Below, in pieces: positions 1 to 8,613 of a stretch of 39,313 nucleotides of DNA (its first letter is position 1; the number at the start of each line of letters is the position of its first letter). Origin of the DNA: UBA685 sp049890115 (lineage in GTDB: Bacteria; Pseudomonadota; Alphaproteobacteria; Puniceispirillales; Puniceispirillaceae); assembly GCA_049890115.1 (NCBI GenBank), contig JBMHCC010000040.1, positions 1 to 39,313 on the forward strand, read 5' to 3'. A program made the position numbers and the translations under genes. The notes below the pieces were generated by a model. It did not search any database. It was not told the DNA's origin and saw nothing but the letters and a program-made list of their open reading frames with translations.

Positions 1-413
1 GATGAACCAGCACCATAATTGCTTGTCATCCAGTCAGCTAGATCTGAACCCAAAGGTGACAGATAGCCTTCTGCTGCCATATCACCTGCCAGACCTGGCT
101 GTGGGAAAATGGCGATATTTGGCGCGTTATTTGACTGCAAATCAGCAACAATCAAAGCCGCGAAATCACGTGAACCTGAATATTTTACAACAGCGCCAGT
201 TGCCTTTTCAAAGCAGCTAACAGTTGCCATTAAGTTTTCTTCATCCTTGCCCTGCATAGAGCCAGCGATTGTAATAACTTCACCAGCAAAGCTACCCATA
301 TCACCCAAGGCTGATGGTGTGTCACAGACATCTGCTTTAGCAGCGCCTGTCAATGCAAAAGACGCAGCAGCAGCAAGAGCAGCAGCACCCAGCAATTTCG
401 TTGTATAAGACAT
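1..413 (-). CDS. Sugar ABC transporter substrate-binding protein (partial)
   Basis: This is the N-terminal 137 codons of a periplasmic solute-binding protein; the rest lies beyond the left edge. I found it by translating the minus strand from an ATG at 413-411, preceded by a strong GGAGGA ribosome site at 423-418. Residues 1 to about 27 form a Sec signal peptide with an Ala/Leu-rich core and an AKA-type cleavage site. The mature start (GEVITIAGSMQGKDEEN, then YSGSRDF, then IFPQPGL) resembles family-1 extracellular binding proteins of the alpha-glucoside (AglE) type, by recall rather than by search. The cargo is therefore probably a glycoside. It reads the same way as the aldo/keto reductase and monooxygenase upstream, 211 bases away. 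Missing part: permeases and ATPase would be expected further left. Confidence 0.8.
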   Translation of the reverse strand, partial: MSYTTKLLGAAALAAAASFALTGAAKADVCDTPSALGDMGSFAGEVITIAGSMQGKDEENLMATVSCFEKATGAVVKYSGSRDFAALIVADLQSNNAPNIAIFPQPGLAGDMAAEGYLSPLGSDLADWMTSNYGAGS

Positions 414-624
414 TTTTTCCTCCAAAAAATGGTGTTGGCAATTTAACCAACATAGTGAGGCATTGTTTAGCAATACCCCTAAAACAAGTACAGCAAATCC
501 TGCACCAACTTTACAAGCTCGTCAAGCAGGCGCACCTGCTACAAACAGCTGTAAATCCTAATTGAAGAAGCGCAATTTTACTTTTTTTGAATCATGAAAT
601 ATTTTTACGCTTAACAACCTTAAT
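414..624. other. Intergenic region with a short inverted repeat
   Basis: These 211 bases separate the aldo/keto reductase stop from the start of the binding-protein gene, both on the minus strand. I see no open frame or RNA gene. A six-base inverted repeat, AGCAGG (525-530) and CCTGCT (535-540), flanks a four-base spacer. It could be a small hairpin in a leader or half of an operator. No clear -35/-10 pair stands out. Confidence 0.4.
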
Positions 625-1518
625 TTATGGCACCTCATGGCCATTTGCGGCCTCATAAAGTGCAAACCAATCTTCGCGGCTCAATTTCACTTTCATCGCA
701 TCAGAGATAGACGCAATCCGCGCAATATTATTCGTACCAAGCACAGGAATAATATTCGCTGGATGCGCCAAAAGCCATGCCACTGCAATTGCGGTTATAT
801 CAACAGATTGCGCATCTGCCATCTTTTGCAAAGCATCACAAACGCCTTGATTATCCTGATTGAACAAAGCGCCGCCTGCCAAAGGTGACCATGCCATTGG
901 CGCAATGCCAAATTCCTGAAGATAGGCCACATCACCATTGGTGAATGCCTGATTAGCCAGCAATGATATCTCAATTTGATTCGTGGCTAATTTTGTCGAC
1001 ATGGCAGATTGCAATAATGTCCAATCATGCCTTTTGAAATTTGACACACCAACTGACCCGATTTTGCCAGATGCCACCAGCTTATCTAATGCTGCTCCTG
1101 TTTCATGATGATCCATCAATGGATCAGGGCGATGGATTAACAACAAATCGATCTTATCAACACCCATCAAAGATAGGCTTGCCTCAACAGAATTTGTGAT
1201 ATGTGATGCTGAGGTATCATAATATTTAACGCGCGCACCAGCATGTCTGCCAACAGGCGCGATAATGTCACATTTTGTGACAATCTCTATTTTATCTTTG
1301 AGATGTGGCGCTTGCGCAAGGGCACGCCCCATAATTTCCTCAGCTTCATAGCCACCATAAATATCTGCCTGATCCATAGTGGTGATATCTTGTGCTAAAC
1401 AGGCCTCAATTTTTGCCTGCACATGAGATGGCGATGTATCTTCATCATCACCAAGTCGCCACATACCATAAACCAAACGTGACAATGACAGCTTGTCATT
1501 TAACGCTATTCTTTCCAT
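625..1518 (-). CDS. Aldo/keto reductase, YdhF-like
   Basis: A 297-residue NAD(P)H-dependent aldo/keto reductase, a cytosolic TIM-barrel enzyme that reduces carbonyls to alcohols. The AKR tetrad is visible: Asp49 and Tyr54 in MDQADIYGGY, Lys82 in IVTKCD and His129 in LLIHRPDP. GVSNF and the later MAWSPLAGG segment are also typical. The sequence recalls E. coli YdhF. Its start codon overlaps the monooxygenase stop by one base (TAATG), so the two are probably translated together. In the sulfoquinovose SMO pathway an aldo/keto reductase (SmoB) reduces 6-oxo-glucose made by an SsuD-like monooxygenase (SmoC). The pairing here fits that role, but this is inference; a general aldehyde reductase is the alternative. 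Confidence 0.9.
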   Translation of the reverse strand: MERIALNDKLSLSRLVYGMWRLGDDEDTSPSHVQAKIEACLAQDITTMDQADIYGGYEAEEIMGRALAQAPHLKDKIEIVTKCDIIAPVGRHAGARVKYYDTSASHITNSVEASLSLMGVDKIDLLLIHRPDPLMDHHETGAALDKLVASGKIGSVGVSNFKRHDWTLLQSAMSTKLATNQIEISLLANQAFTNGDVAYLQEFGIAPMAWSPLAGGALFNQDNQGVCDALQKMADAQSVDITAIAVAWLLAHPANIIPVLGTNNIARIASISDAMKVKLSREDWFALYEAANGHEVP

Positions 1519-2675
1519 TAATTACGAACTCCGACACCAAGAGGGGTTGCAGGCATTGTGGCTGGCACACGCCCATATTCATGAGGCAAGGAACAGGTTT
1601 TGATTTCAGGCAAAACCAACTTGCCAATATAATCACATTCATCAAGATGCGGATAGCCTGAAAAAATAAAACTGCGAATACCCATTTTCTGATAGGATTC
1701 TAGCTCTGATAAAATCTGATCAGCCGACCCGACCAAAGCAGCACCGCAACCTGATCTAGCGCGCCCTACCCCTGTCCATAAATGTGGTTCGATAAAGCCT
1801 TCCAAATCAGCTAGGGCGCGATTGCGTGCCTGACGTGCAACGCCAAGAGATGTGCTATCTAAGGCACGCTCTCTTATCTCACGCCCTTTTTCATCATCTA
1901 GATGAGAGACAAGCATTTGGGCATATTCCTTGGCTTCTGCTTCAGTCTCTCTGACAATCATGTGAACACGCAGCCCATAATCCAATGTGCGGTTATAGGC
2001 ATTTGCTCTGTCATGAACAGTTTTCATCCGACCAGCTAGGTCATCTTTGGTTTCAGGCCACATTAAATAGACATCGCAATGCTGCGCACATAGCTCAATA
2101 GCCGCTGGTGAATAGCCACCAAAATATAATAAAGGCCCGCCATTAATTTGATAAGGCTTTGCTGGGTCTGTTGACAGATTAGCAAATTGGTAAATTTCGC
2201 CATCATAGTTAATTTCATCTTGCGTCCAAGCTTGACGTAAAATCTCCACGACCTCGCGCGAACGCTGATAGCGATAGGCACTATCCTCAACCTGCCCTGG
2301 GAAATCTGAGCTGATGATATTGATGGTCAGACGCCCTTCTAGCATGTGATCCAAAGTGGCAATGGTGCGCGCTAGCATAATGGGCTGCATCTCGCCGCAT
2401 CTCACAGCTGCCAGCAAATTCATCTTGCTTGTAATCGGCGCACAACCAGCAACAAAAGACAAAGTATCCTGACCAACCTGATAAGATGAAGGGCATAGGA
2501 TATTGCGAAATCCATGCGCCTCTGAGCGTTGTACAATTTGTGAACAATGCGCCCAGCTAGAGCGCAAATCACCATCAGGAACGCCAAGATATTGAAAATC
2601 ATCTGAACATAAAGCAGCAAAGAAACTCACCTCTGATGCATCTAAATCAGGACTAGTAATTGGCACGATACTCAT
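1518..2675 (-). CDS. SsuD-family FMNH2-dependent monooxygenase (sulfonate or sulfosugar desulfonation)
   Basis: A 385-residue luciferase-like monooxygenase close to alkanesulfonate monooxygenase SsuD along its whole length. Such enzymes use FMNH2 from a partner reductase and O2 to split a C-S bond, giving an aldehyde and sulfite. Residues matching SsuD catalytic positions are Arg236 and His238 (LRVHMIVRET), Arg307 (GVGRARSG) and Tyr341 (SGYPHLDE). The segment around the SsuD Cys54 position differs (PSSYQVGQD), which hints at another substrate. I chose the ATG at 2675, which has AAGGG about nine bases upstream, over a GTG at 2711 that would add 12 residues. It is the first gene of a pair with the aldo/keto reductase. 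No flavin reductase gene is in the window. A sulfoquinovose-type substrate is inferred from context only. Confidence 0.88.
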   Translation of the reverse strand: MSIVPITSPDLDASEVSFFAALCSDDFQYLGVPDGDLRSSWAHCSQIVQRSEAHGFRNILCPSSYQVGQDTLSFVAGCAPITSKMNLLAAVRCGEMQPIMLARTIATLDHMLEGRLTINIISSDFPGQVEDSAYRYQRSREVVEILRQAWTQDEINYDGEIYQFANLSTDPAKPYQINGGPLLYFGGYSPAAIELCAQHCDVYLMWPETKDDLAGRMKTVHDRANAYNRTLDYGLRVHMIVRETEAEAKEYAQMLVSHLDDEKGREIRERALDSTSLGVARQARNRALADLEGFIEPHLWTGVGRARSGCGAALVGSADQILSELESYQKMGIRSFIFSGYPHLDECDYIGKLVLPEIKTCSLPHEYGRVPATMPATPLGVGVRN

Positions 2676-2783
2676 TATTGTACACCCTTGATAATCGTGG
2701 AAATACAGCACAAGATTGCGCTATTGATTTTCCTCACGCTAACAGCTATCACGATATTAATCAATGGTGTATCAATTTGAAAA
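2676..2783. promoter_or_regulatory. Divergent promoter region, monooxygenase and GntR regulator
   Basis: These 108 bases lie between the monooxygenase gene (minus) and the GntR regulator gene (plus), so they must carry both promoters and probably the regulator's operator. ATCAAT occurs twice in direct orientation near 2757-2776, with ATTGAT further left. I cannot define a convincing -35/-10 pair or a clean palindrome. Confidence 0.45.
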
Positions 2784-3512
2784 ATGACTGAAACGATAGA
2801 TGATGAAATCGGCGCACAACAAGGAGCGCTTCCAGCCTATATTCAGATAGCAGAGCTTATCTCGCGCCAGATAAGTGCTGGCCATCTGATTGATGGGCAA
2901 CGCTTGCCAACTGAACGCGAAATGGCAAAAAGTTACAATGTGGCAGTTGGAACTTTACGCAAATCATTAGCGCGCCTGACAGAGCTTGGCCTATTGGAAC
3001 GTCGCCAAGGGTCAGGCAATTATATTACCAAAAATGAAAACTCGGCGACTATCTATTCTTTTTTCAGATTAGAATTACCAGATGGCGGCGGCTTGCCAAC
3101 AGCACAGCTATTATCGCTATCGACAGTGCCAAAACCAGATGATTTACCGCTATTTGGCAGTGCCGATTTCGCCCATCGGTTTCGCCGCCTGCGTCTGCTC
3201 GATAATCAGCCAGTCGCATTGGAAGAAATCTGGCTAGATGGTTCTGCGGCACCTGACATAAATAAAGCCCAACTATCTCAATCAATCTATCAATTTTATA
3301 AAGACCATCTCAATTTATGGATAAGCCGTGCTGAAGATTGGGTGAGCCTTGCCACAGTTCCCGCATGGGGCGGCCAGTCCTTTCCGCTGGCATCTGGGAC
3401 AATGGCTGGTTTTGTCGAACGTTTTGGATGGTCACAGACAAATGAAAAAGTTGAATATTCCAGAACATGGTATAACCCTGAAACAGCGCGTTACGTGGCA
3501 CGCATAAAATAG
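2784..3512 (+). CDS. GntR/HutC-type transcriptional regulator with UTRA domain
   Basis: A 242-residue regulator. Residues about 16-84 form the GntR winged helix-turn-helix, with the hallmark LPTEREMAKSYNVAVGTLRK and the wing ERRQGSGNYI. Residues about 110-238 fit a UTRA ligand-binding domain (FRRLRLLDNQPVALEE, and a closing SRTWYNPETARYVARI). HutC-type proteins usually repress a nearby operon and are released by a sugar or acid ligand. It is divergent from the monooxygenase/reductase pair and is followed 42 bases later by a Gfo/Idh oxidoreductase, so it probably controls one or both. The ligand is unknown. Confidence 0.88.
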   Translation: MTETIDDEIGAQQGALPAYIQIAELISRQISAGHLIDGQRLPTEREMAKSYNVAVGTLRKSLARLTELGLLERRQGSGNYITKNENSATIYSFFRLELPDGGGLPTAQLLSLSTVPKPDDLPLFGSADFAHRFRRLRLLDNQPVALEEIWLDGSAAPDINKAQLSQSIYQFYKDHLNLWISRAEDWVSLATVPAWGGQSFPLASGTMAGFVERFGWSQTNEKVEYSRTWYNPETARYVARIK

Positions 3513-3554
3513 CCCCTCACCCGCCAGTAATATGGCAGAAAGACTGTGTAAATA

Positions 3555-4658
3555 ATGACGACTTATTATGGAATGATTGGTTGCGGCATGATGGGACAGG
3601 AACATCTGCGCAATATCGCTTTGCTGGATGATACAAATGTTTCTGTGATTTATGAGCCTGAAGAGGCCATGGCACAAAGCGCCGCCGCATTGGCACCAGA
3701 TGCGACTTTTGTGCCCTCTATTGACGCCTTATTAGCCCATCCGAAACTAGATTGCATTGTGATTGTCAGCCCTAATTTTTGTCATGCCAGCCAGTTACAG
3801 CAGATCGCATCACAGGTGACTTTGCCAATTTTGGTTGAAAAGCCGCTATTTACCAATCCAGATGACCTAGATGATATGTTAGCTTTTCGTGATAGCTATC
3901 AGGCACCTGTCTGGGTTGCGATGGAATATCGCTATATGCCGCCTATGCAGCAATTTTTGAATGAGGCAGAGTCTTTTACAGGCGGCATCAAAATGCTGTC
4001 TATTATCGAACATCGCTTTCCGTTTTTGGTGAAGGTTGGCAACTGGAACAGATTCAATGAAAATTCAGGTGGCACTTTTGTTGAAAAATGCTGTCACTTT
4101 TTCGATCTGATGCGTCTGATTATTGGCGCTGATCCGGTGCGCATCATGGCAAGTGCTGGCCAGGATGTGAATCACCTTGATGAGACCTATGATGGCAAGC
4201 CATCTGATATTTTAGATTGCGGCTATGTAATCGTTGATTTTGCCAATGGTAAACGAGCGATGCTTGAATTATCGATGTTTGCTGAGGGATCTGAATTTCA
4301 GGAAATGGTTCATGCGATCGGCCCTAATGGTAAATTAGAGGTTAAATTACCAGGGCCAGCACGCCTTTGGTCTGGGCCAGCAGATAAGCAACCTATCCCG
4401 CAAATCATCAAAAGCCCTCGCCAATCATGTGACCCGCAAATCATCCCTTGTCCGATTGATAAGGATATTTTGGATGCTGGCGATCATAATGGCTCTACCT
4501 TTTATCAGCATCAGCGGTTTTTGGATGTGGTACGTGGCACAGGACAGGTTGAGGTTAGCCTTGATGATGGCATCTGGGCTGTGCGAATGGGCATGGCAGC
4601 ACAGGAATCAGCCAAGACAGGCCAAGCTGTCATAGTAACGCCTCATAGCACCAGCTAG
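3555..4658 (+). CDS. Gfo/Idh/MocA family oxidoreductase
   Basis: A 367-residue NAD(P)-dependent sugar or cyclitol dehydrogenase of the glucose-fructose oxidoreductase family. The N-terminal Rossmann motif is GMIGCGMMGQEH (residues 6-17), the EKP motif is at 95-97, and the second domain has the family signature around Lys178, His181 and Asp184 (EKCCHFFDL). The gene lies 42 bases after the GntR regulator on the same strand and probably shares its transcript. Context suggests a second oxidation or isomerisation step on the sugar taken up by the adjacent ABC system. The family covers many substrates and sequence alone does not name this one. Confidence 0.88.
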   Translation: MTTYYGMIGCGMMGQEHLRNIALLDDTNVSVIYEPEEAMAQSAAALAPDATFVPSIDALLAHPKLDCIVIVSPNFCHASQLQQIASQVTLPILVEKPLFTNPDDLDDMLAFRDSYQAPVWVAMEYRYMPPMQQFLNEAESFTGGIKMLSIIEHRFPFLVKVGNWNRFNENSGGTFVEKCCHFFDLMRLIIGADPVRIMASAGQDVNHLDETYDGKPSDILDCGYVIVDFANGKRAMLELSMFAEGSEFQEMVHAIGPNGKLEVKLPGPARLWSGPADKQPIPQIIKSPRQSCDPQIIPCPIDKDILDAGDHNGSTFYQHQRFLDVVRGTGQVEVSLDDGIWAVRMGMAAQESAKTGQAVIVTPHSTS

Positions 4659-4734
4659 CTTGCTATATCATTAGCCATGCTATCGCTCCTGATAGGATGT
4701 CCAAAAATAGGATGAGATACCTGTGATATGATTA

Positions 4735-5970
4735 TCAAGCTGCTGCTGCGGCTGGTTTTTTCTCATTAATTGGCAAATGAACCAGCGTTGATAATAACCC
4801 TGTTCCAACACCAATCCACCAGACCACATTATAAGAGCCATACTGGTCAAATAAGGTGCCGCCAAGCCATACACCAGCAAATGAGCCTAGCTGGTGCGAG
4901 AAAAAGACAAAGCCATATAAGGTGCCCATATAACGCAACCCATAAAGATGGGCGACAAGACCAGAGGTCAAAGGTACTGTGGCAAGCCATAGAGTTCCCA
5001 TCACAACTGAAAAGGTGAGCACTGTCACAGGCGTGACAGGCATCAGAATAAACCAAGCTGCAATCGCCGTTCTGCCAGCATAAATCAGAGCAAGCAGATT
5101 TTTTTTGCGATAATGGCTGCCAAGATAGCCAGCTGTAATAGACCCAAAAATATTAAAAATACCAATCACACCAATAGCCGCTGCCCCAAGAGCAGCTGTG
5201 GTGGTAATGCCGATACTTGCCAAAATACCATCAGGGTCAATGGCAGCACAAACTTCGGTAACCAAAGCTGGAAAATGGGCGGTGACGAAAGCAAGCTGAA
5301 ACCCGCAGCTGAAAAACCCAATAAAAATCATTATGTAATTCGGGTCTCTAGCAGCACGCAGCAAGATATGAGATAGCGATTCCTCAAGCTCTTTCTTACT
5401 TGCCTTATAATCTGTTTTCATGAATGGCAGACAAAATAAGCATACCATCACCATAGCTGAGAAGATCATAAACACAGATGACCATGGCATTAACTCAAGC
5501 AAATATTGTGCCAAAGGCGGACCAACAACCTGGCCAGCACTGCCAGCTGCTGTGGTAATACCAAGCGCAAGTGATCTGTTCTTATCAGACGCAGCACGGC
5601 CAACCACCCCCAGAACAACACCAAATCCTGTTCCAGCGATACCAAAACCAATCAGCACATTCAGCAATTGATGACCAGCTGGCGTTATGGCACTGGCACT
5701 AAAGACAAGGCCAAGCGCATAAATCACTGTGCCTACCAAAATAGCGCGCCTATCACCAAGTCGTTCAGCAAAAGCACCAAATAAAGGCGTGGCAAGCCCC
5801 CATGATAGATTCTGCAAAGCAATGGCAAGAGAATATTCACTGCGCAACCAGCCAAATTCAGACGCAATCGGAATCTGAAAGACACCAAAGCTAGCTCGAA
5901 CAGCAAAGCTCAAAAATAATACAATGCTAGCAGCTATCAAAATTGGTGTAAAAACTGAACGCGACGTCAT
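4735..5970 (-). CDS. MFS transporter
   Basis: A 411-residue integral membrane carrier of the major facilitator superfamily, with about 12 hydrophobic helices in two halves and a cytosolic loop near residues 200-215 (TDYKASKKELEE). The loop after helix 2 carries the MFS motif A-like GAFAERLGDRRA. The start is the ATG at 5970, with AGAAGAG about five bases upstream; a GTG two codons earlier is the alternative. It converges with the Gfo/Idh gene (76-base gap). Carriers of this kind import or export organic anions or sugar acids. A link to the desulfonation cluster, for example acid or sulfite export, is possible but not shown. The C-terminus ends in an odd alanine run. Confidence 0.85.
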   Translation of the reverse strand: MTSRSVFTPILIAASIVLFLSFAVRASFGVFQIPIASEFGWLRSEYSLAIALQNLSWGLATPLFGAFAERLGDRRAILVGTVIYALGLVFSASAITPAGHQLLNVLIGFGIAGTGFGVVLGVVGRAASDKNRSLALGITTAAGSAGQVVGPPLAQYLLELMPWSSVFMIFSAMVMVCLFCLPFMKTDYKASKKELEESLSHILLRAARDPNYIMIFIGFFSCGFQLAFVTAHFPALVTEVCAAIDPDGILASIGITTTAALGAAAIGVIGIFNIFGSITAGYLGSHYRKKNLLALIYAGRTAIAAWFILMPVTPVTVLTFSVVMGTLWLATVPLTSGLVAHLYGLRYMGTLYGFVFFSHQLGSFAGVWLGGTLFDQYGSYNVVWWIGVGTGLLSTLVHLPINEKKPAAAAA

Positions 5971-6180
5971 AATCACTCTTCTATCATCTTTTTGGCATAA
6001 TCTTTTCAGCTATCATGCTGCAATTTTATAACCTATCGGAAAAAATGCAAAATGACGAATCAGAAGTTATCGTTATCAAATGAAGCGTAAAGATATTAAT
6101 GCAGCTAATCCATCTAGCCAATCTGACGCTATAATAGGAGCAGGTTTTGCGATGTGAATTACTAAGAAAGAATAGCAACT
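5971..6180. promoter_or_regulatory. Divergent intergenic region, MFS and pirin genes
   Basis: This 210-base gap should hold promoters for the MFS gene (minus) and the pirin gene (plus). A TATAAT hexamer at 6130-6135 is a reasonable -10 box for pirin, but 17 bases upstream there is no recognisable -35. No open frame, RNA gene or hairpin is evident. Confidence 0.35.
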
Positions 6181-6885
6181 ATGTTGACCCATCACCCTTA
6201 TAAAAGCCTTGGCGGGGCTAATCATGGCTGGCTCAATGCCAAACATCATTTCAGCTTTGCCAATTATTTTGACCCCAAAAAGTTAAGCCATGGCGAATTG
6301 CTAGTGATTAATGATGATATTATTGCCCCCTATACTGGCTTTGATACACACCCTCACCGTGACATGGAAATCATCACCTATGTCAGGCGCGGCGCGATCA
6401 CTCATAAAGATAATAAAGGCAATCACGGTGTCACAACAGCTGGCAATGTACAGGTGATGAGTGCTGGCACAGGCATCTCGCATTCAGAATATAATGAAGA
6501 AGATGAAGAAACGAATATCTTTCAAATCTGGATAATACCAAAATCAAAAGGCATAGCGCCACGCTGGGATAGTGCAGAATTTCCAAAATCACCAGCCAAA
6601 GACAAATTATCGTTGCTTGTGTCAGGTGATGGCAAAGCGCCATTGCAAATCCATCAAGATGCCCGAATCTATGCTGGTACAGTTGCCAAAGGCACAAAAT
6701 TAACCCACAAAATCAGGGGGAAAGCCTATCTACTCATCTCAGAAGGCGCTGCCAAGATAGACACAATCTCAGCGCAAAAAGGTGATGGCATTGCCATTAC
6801 AAGCCAATCACAAATTACGATTAACGCCACAACTAATACAGAGCTGCTAATCATTGAAGTGCCAGGATTGCGCAAAGCACGCTAA
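6181..6885 (+). CDS. Pirin family protein (YhhW-like bicupin)
   Basis: A 234-residue cupin protein of the pirin family. The N-terminal cupin carries the metal-binding set His57 and His59 (DTHPHRDMEIITYV) with His101 and Glu103 (GTGISHSEYN), matching the iron site of pirins and E. coli YhhW. The pirin opening GWLNAKHHFSFANYF is also present. Length fits the bacterial YhhW type. Bacterial pirins have been reported as quercetin 2,3-dioxygenases or as modulators of central metabolism; the role here is not deducible. It stands alone, 75 bases before the TRAP operon. The Shine-Dalgarno is weak (AGAAAGAA). Confidence 0.92.
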   Translation: MLTHHPYKSLGGANHGWLNAKHHFSFANYFDPKKLSHGELLVINDDIIAPYTGFDTHPHRDMEIITYVRRGAITHKDNKGNHGVTTAGNVQVMSAGTGISHSEYNEEDEETNIFQIWIIPKSKGIAPRWDSAEFPKSPAKDKLSLLVSGDGKAPLQIHQDARIYAGTVAKGTKLTHKIRGKAYLLISEGAAKIDTISAQKGDGIAITSQSQITINATTNTELLIIEVPGLRKAR

Positions 6886-6960
6886 GATTTTGATTTGTTT
6901 TTCATTGTCACAGCTGGTGGCTTAGGATAATTTGAGTCATCATATTTTGCGGAGGAAATA

Positions 6961-7986
6961 ATGAAAAAAATTCTGGCAACCATTGCCGCCATGTCTGTTG
7001 CAGGCTTTTTTGCCACATCAGCACAAGCAGCAGATGTTACCTTGCGTCTGCATCAGTTTTTATCCTTGAAAGCTGCTATTCCGGCAAATGCGATTGAACC
7101 ATGGATCGCTAAGGTTGAAGCGGAATCTGGCGGCCGTATTGAAATTCAGCATTACCCATCAATGCAACTTGGCGGCGCACCGCCTGCGTTATATGGTCAG
7201 GCGAAAGATGGTGTTGTTGATATTATTTGGACAGTGCTTGGCTATACACCAGGCGTTTTTCCCACAGCAGAAGCCTTTGAGCTGCCATTTATGACAGGTG
7301 ACCCTGTCTCAGGTTCAGTTGCCTTCCATAATTACATTGCTGAAAATGGCATGGCTGATTTCAAAGATGTTCATCCATTGGCACTTCATATTCATGGCCC
7401 TGGTTTGATGCATGTCAAAGGCGATGCTATTAAGACGCTTGATGATATGAAGGGTAAGAAATTACGTGGCCCAACACGTGTTATTACTGGCATGTTAAAA
7501 GAGCTTGGCGCGACACCTGTTGGCATGCCTGTACCAGCTGTGCCTGAATCACTCTCAAAAGGCGTGATTGATGGTGCGGTTATCCCTTATGAAGTATCAG
7601 TGCCTCTCAAAATTGCCGAATTGGTTGATTCTCATACTGGTTTTGAAGGTGAAAGAGGCCTTTATACTGCGACCTTTGGCTTTTTGATGAATAAAAACAG
7701 CTATAATAATCTGCCAGCTGATCTAAAGGCAATTATTGATGCGAATTCTGGGCCAGAGCTGGCACGTTCATTTGGCGAGGCAATGGCAGCAGGTGATGCA
7801 GCAGGTCTGAAAATTGCCCAAGCATCTGGCAATGAAATTGTTATGATTGGCGGTGCTGATTTGCAAAAATGGCAACAAGCAGCACAGCCTGTTCTTGATA
7901 ATTGGATTGCTGAAATGAATGGTAAAGGCCTTGATGGTGCCGGTTTAGTGGCAGCAGCTCGCGGCGCGATTGACGCCGCGCAATAA
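6961..7986 (+). CDS. dctP: TRAP transporter substrate-binding protein (DctP type)
   Basis: A 341-residue periplasmic binding protein of a tripartite ATP-independent transporter. Residues 1-23 form a Sec signal peptide ending AQA before ADVTLRLHQF. The TRAP core is visible: LRGPTR near residue 170, carrying the conserved arginine that usually pairs with a ligand carboxylate or sulfonate, and the preceding LDDMKGKK. GGAGGAAAT gives a very strong ribosome site. A hairpin follows the stop, then dctQ and dctM. The ligand is probably an organic acid or similar anion, but cannot be named. Confidence 0.93.
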   Translation: MKKILATIAAMSVAGFFATSAQAADVTLRLHQFLSLKAAIPANAIEPWIAKVEAESGGRIEIQHYPSMQLGGAPPALYGQAKDGVVDIIWTVLGYTPGVFPTAEAFELPFMTGDPVSGSVAFHNYIAENGMADFKDVHPLALHIHGPGLMHVKGDAIKTLDDMKGKKLRGPTRVITGMLKELGATPVGMPVPAVPESLSKGVIDGAVIPYEVSVPLKIAELVDSHTGFEGERGLYTATFGFLMNKNSYNNLPADLKAIIDANSGPELARSFGEAMAAGDAAGLKIAQASGNEIVMIGGADLQKWQQAAQPVLDNWIAEMNGKGLDGAGLVAAARGAIDAAQ

Positions 7987-8017
7987 GCCATTATAAACCA
8001 TTGCAGAACAAACATGA

Positions 8018-8046
8018 TGGCTGCCTCTTTTTATCAGGGGCAGCCA
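8018..8046 (+). terminator. Hairpin between dctP and dctQ (attenuator or terminator)
   Basis: TGGCTGCC (8018-8025) and GGCAGCCA (8039-8046) form a perfect eight-base stem that can extend inward by a wobble and a C-G pair. It is followed by ACCTTTTT. The position, after the binding-protein gene and before the permease genes, fits partial termination and protection of the dctP message, so that binding protein exceeds permease. Confidence 0.7.
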
Positions 8047-8094
8047 CCTTTTTAACCGCTTACGCTAACCAGCATCTTATGACCGGCACACCAG

Positions 8095-8613
8095 ATGACT
8101 TTATTGGCAAAATTACATCTGCTTACAGATAGATTGGCACAAGCCTTTGCCTTATTAGGCGGGGTTATTTTATTATTTCTGTCAGTCATGACAGTGTTAT
8201 CTGTGGTTGGCAGAGCTATAAATGCCTATGGTTTTGGCCCTATCCAAGGTGATTTTGAGCTGATTGAAAATGGCACTGCCTTTATTGTTTTTTGTGCCCT
8301 TCCTTTATGCCAGATACGCTTTAATCATGTTGCGGTTGATGTGCTGGCACGTCATTTTCCGAAACTGATATCCTGGCTGATTGCCTTAGCTAGCCAAATT
8401 GCAATGGCTGGCATTGCTATTATTGTCCTGCGCCAGCTTTATTTTGGCATGATGGATAAATGTCAATGGGGTGAGACAAGTATGATCTTACAATTCCCTG
8501 TTTGGTGGGGCTATGCGATTGCGCTTGTGCCAGCTGTGATGTGGGTGATGGCCGCTTGCATGGCAAGCCTTGTTACATTCTCTTCTTTTGGTGCAGAGGA
8601 GAACACATTATGA
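8095..8613 (+). CDS. dctQ: TRAP transporter small permease (DctQ type)
   Basis: A 172-residue inner-membrane protein with four hydrophobic helices, the normal size and topology of the small TRAP subunit. Typical features are VVGRAINAY after helix 1 and QGDFELIENGTAF with CALPLCQIRFNHVAVDV around helix 2. The ATG at 8095 has only a weak ribosome site and sits 49 bases after the intergenic hairpin. Its TGA overlaps the dctM start as ATGA, so the two permease subunits are translationally coupled. Confidence 0.92.
   Translation: MTLLAKLHLLTDRLAQAFALLGGVILLFLSVMTVLSVVGRAINAYGFGPIQGDFELIENGTAFIVFCALPLCQIRFNHVAVDVLARHFPKLISWLIALASQIAMAGIAIIVLRQLYFGMMDKCQWGETSMILQFPVWWGYAIALVPAVMWVMAACMASLVTFSSFGAEENTL

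Noticed and set aside
2..565. Three plus-strand open frames at the left edge
   Set aside because: They are shadows of the minus-strand sugar-binding protein gene and its leader; the minus frame has a signal peptide, a strong ribosome site and recognisable family motifs.
4680..4695. Inverted repeat CTATC...GATAG between the Gfo/Idh and MFS genes as a terminator
   Set aside because: Five-base A/T-rich stem with no T run; too weak to call.
8502..8609. N-terminal extension of dctM from an ATG at 8502
   Set aside because: It would overlap dctQ by over 100 bases and adds a cysteine-rich stretch unlike DctM; the ATGA overlap at 8610 with GAGGAG is the natural start.
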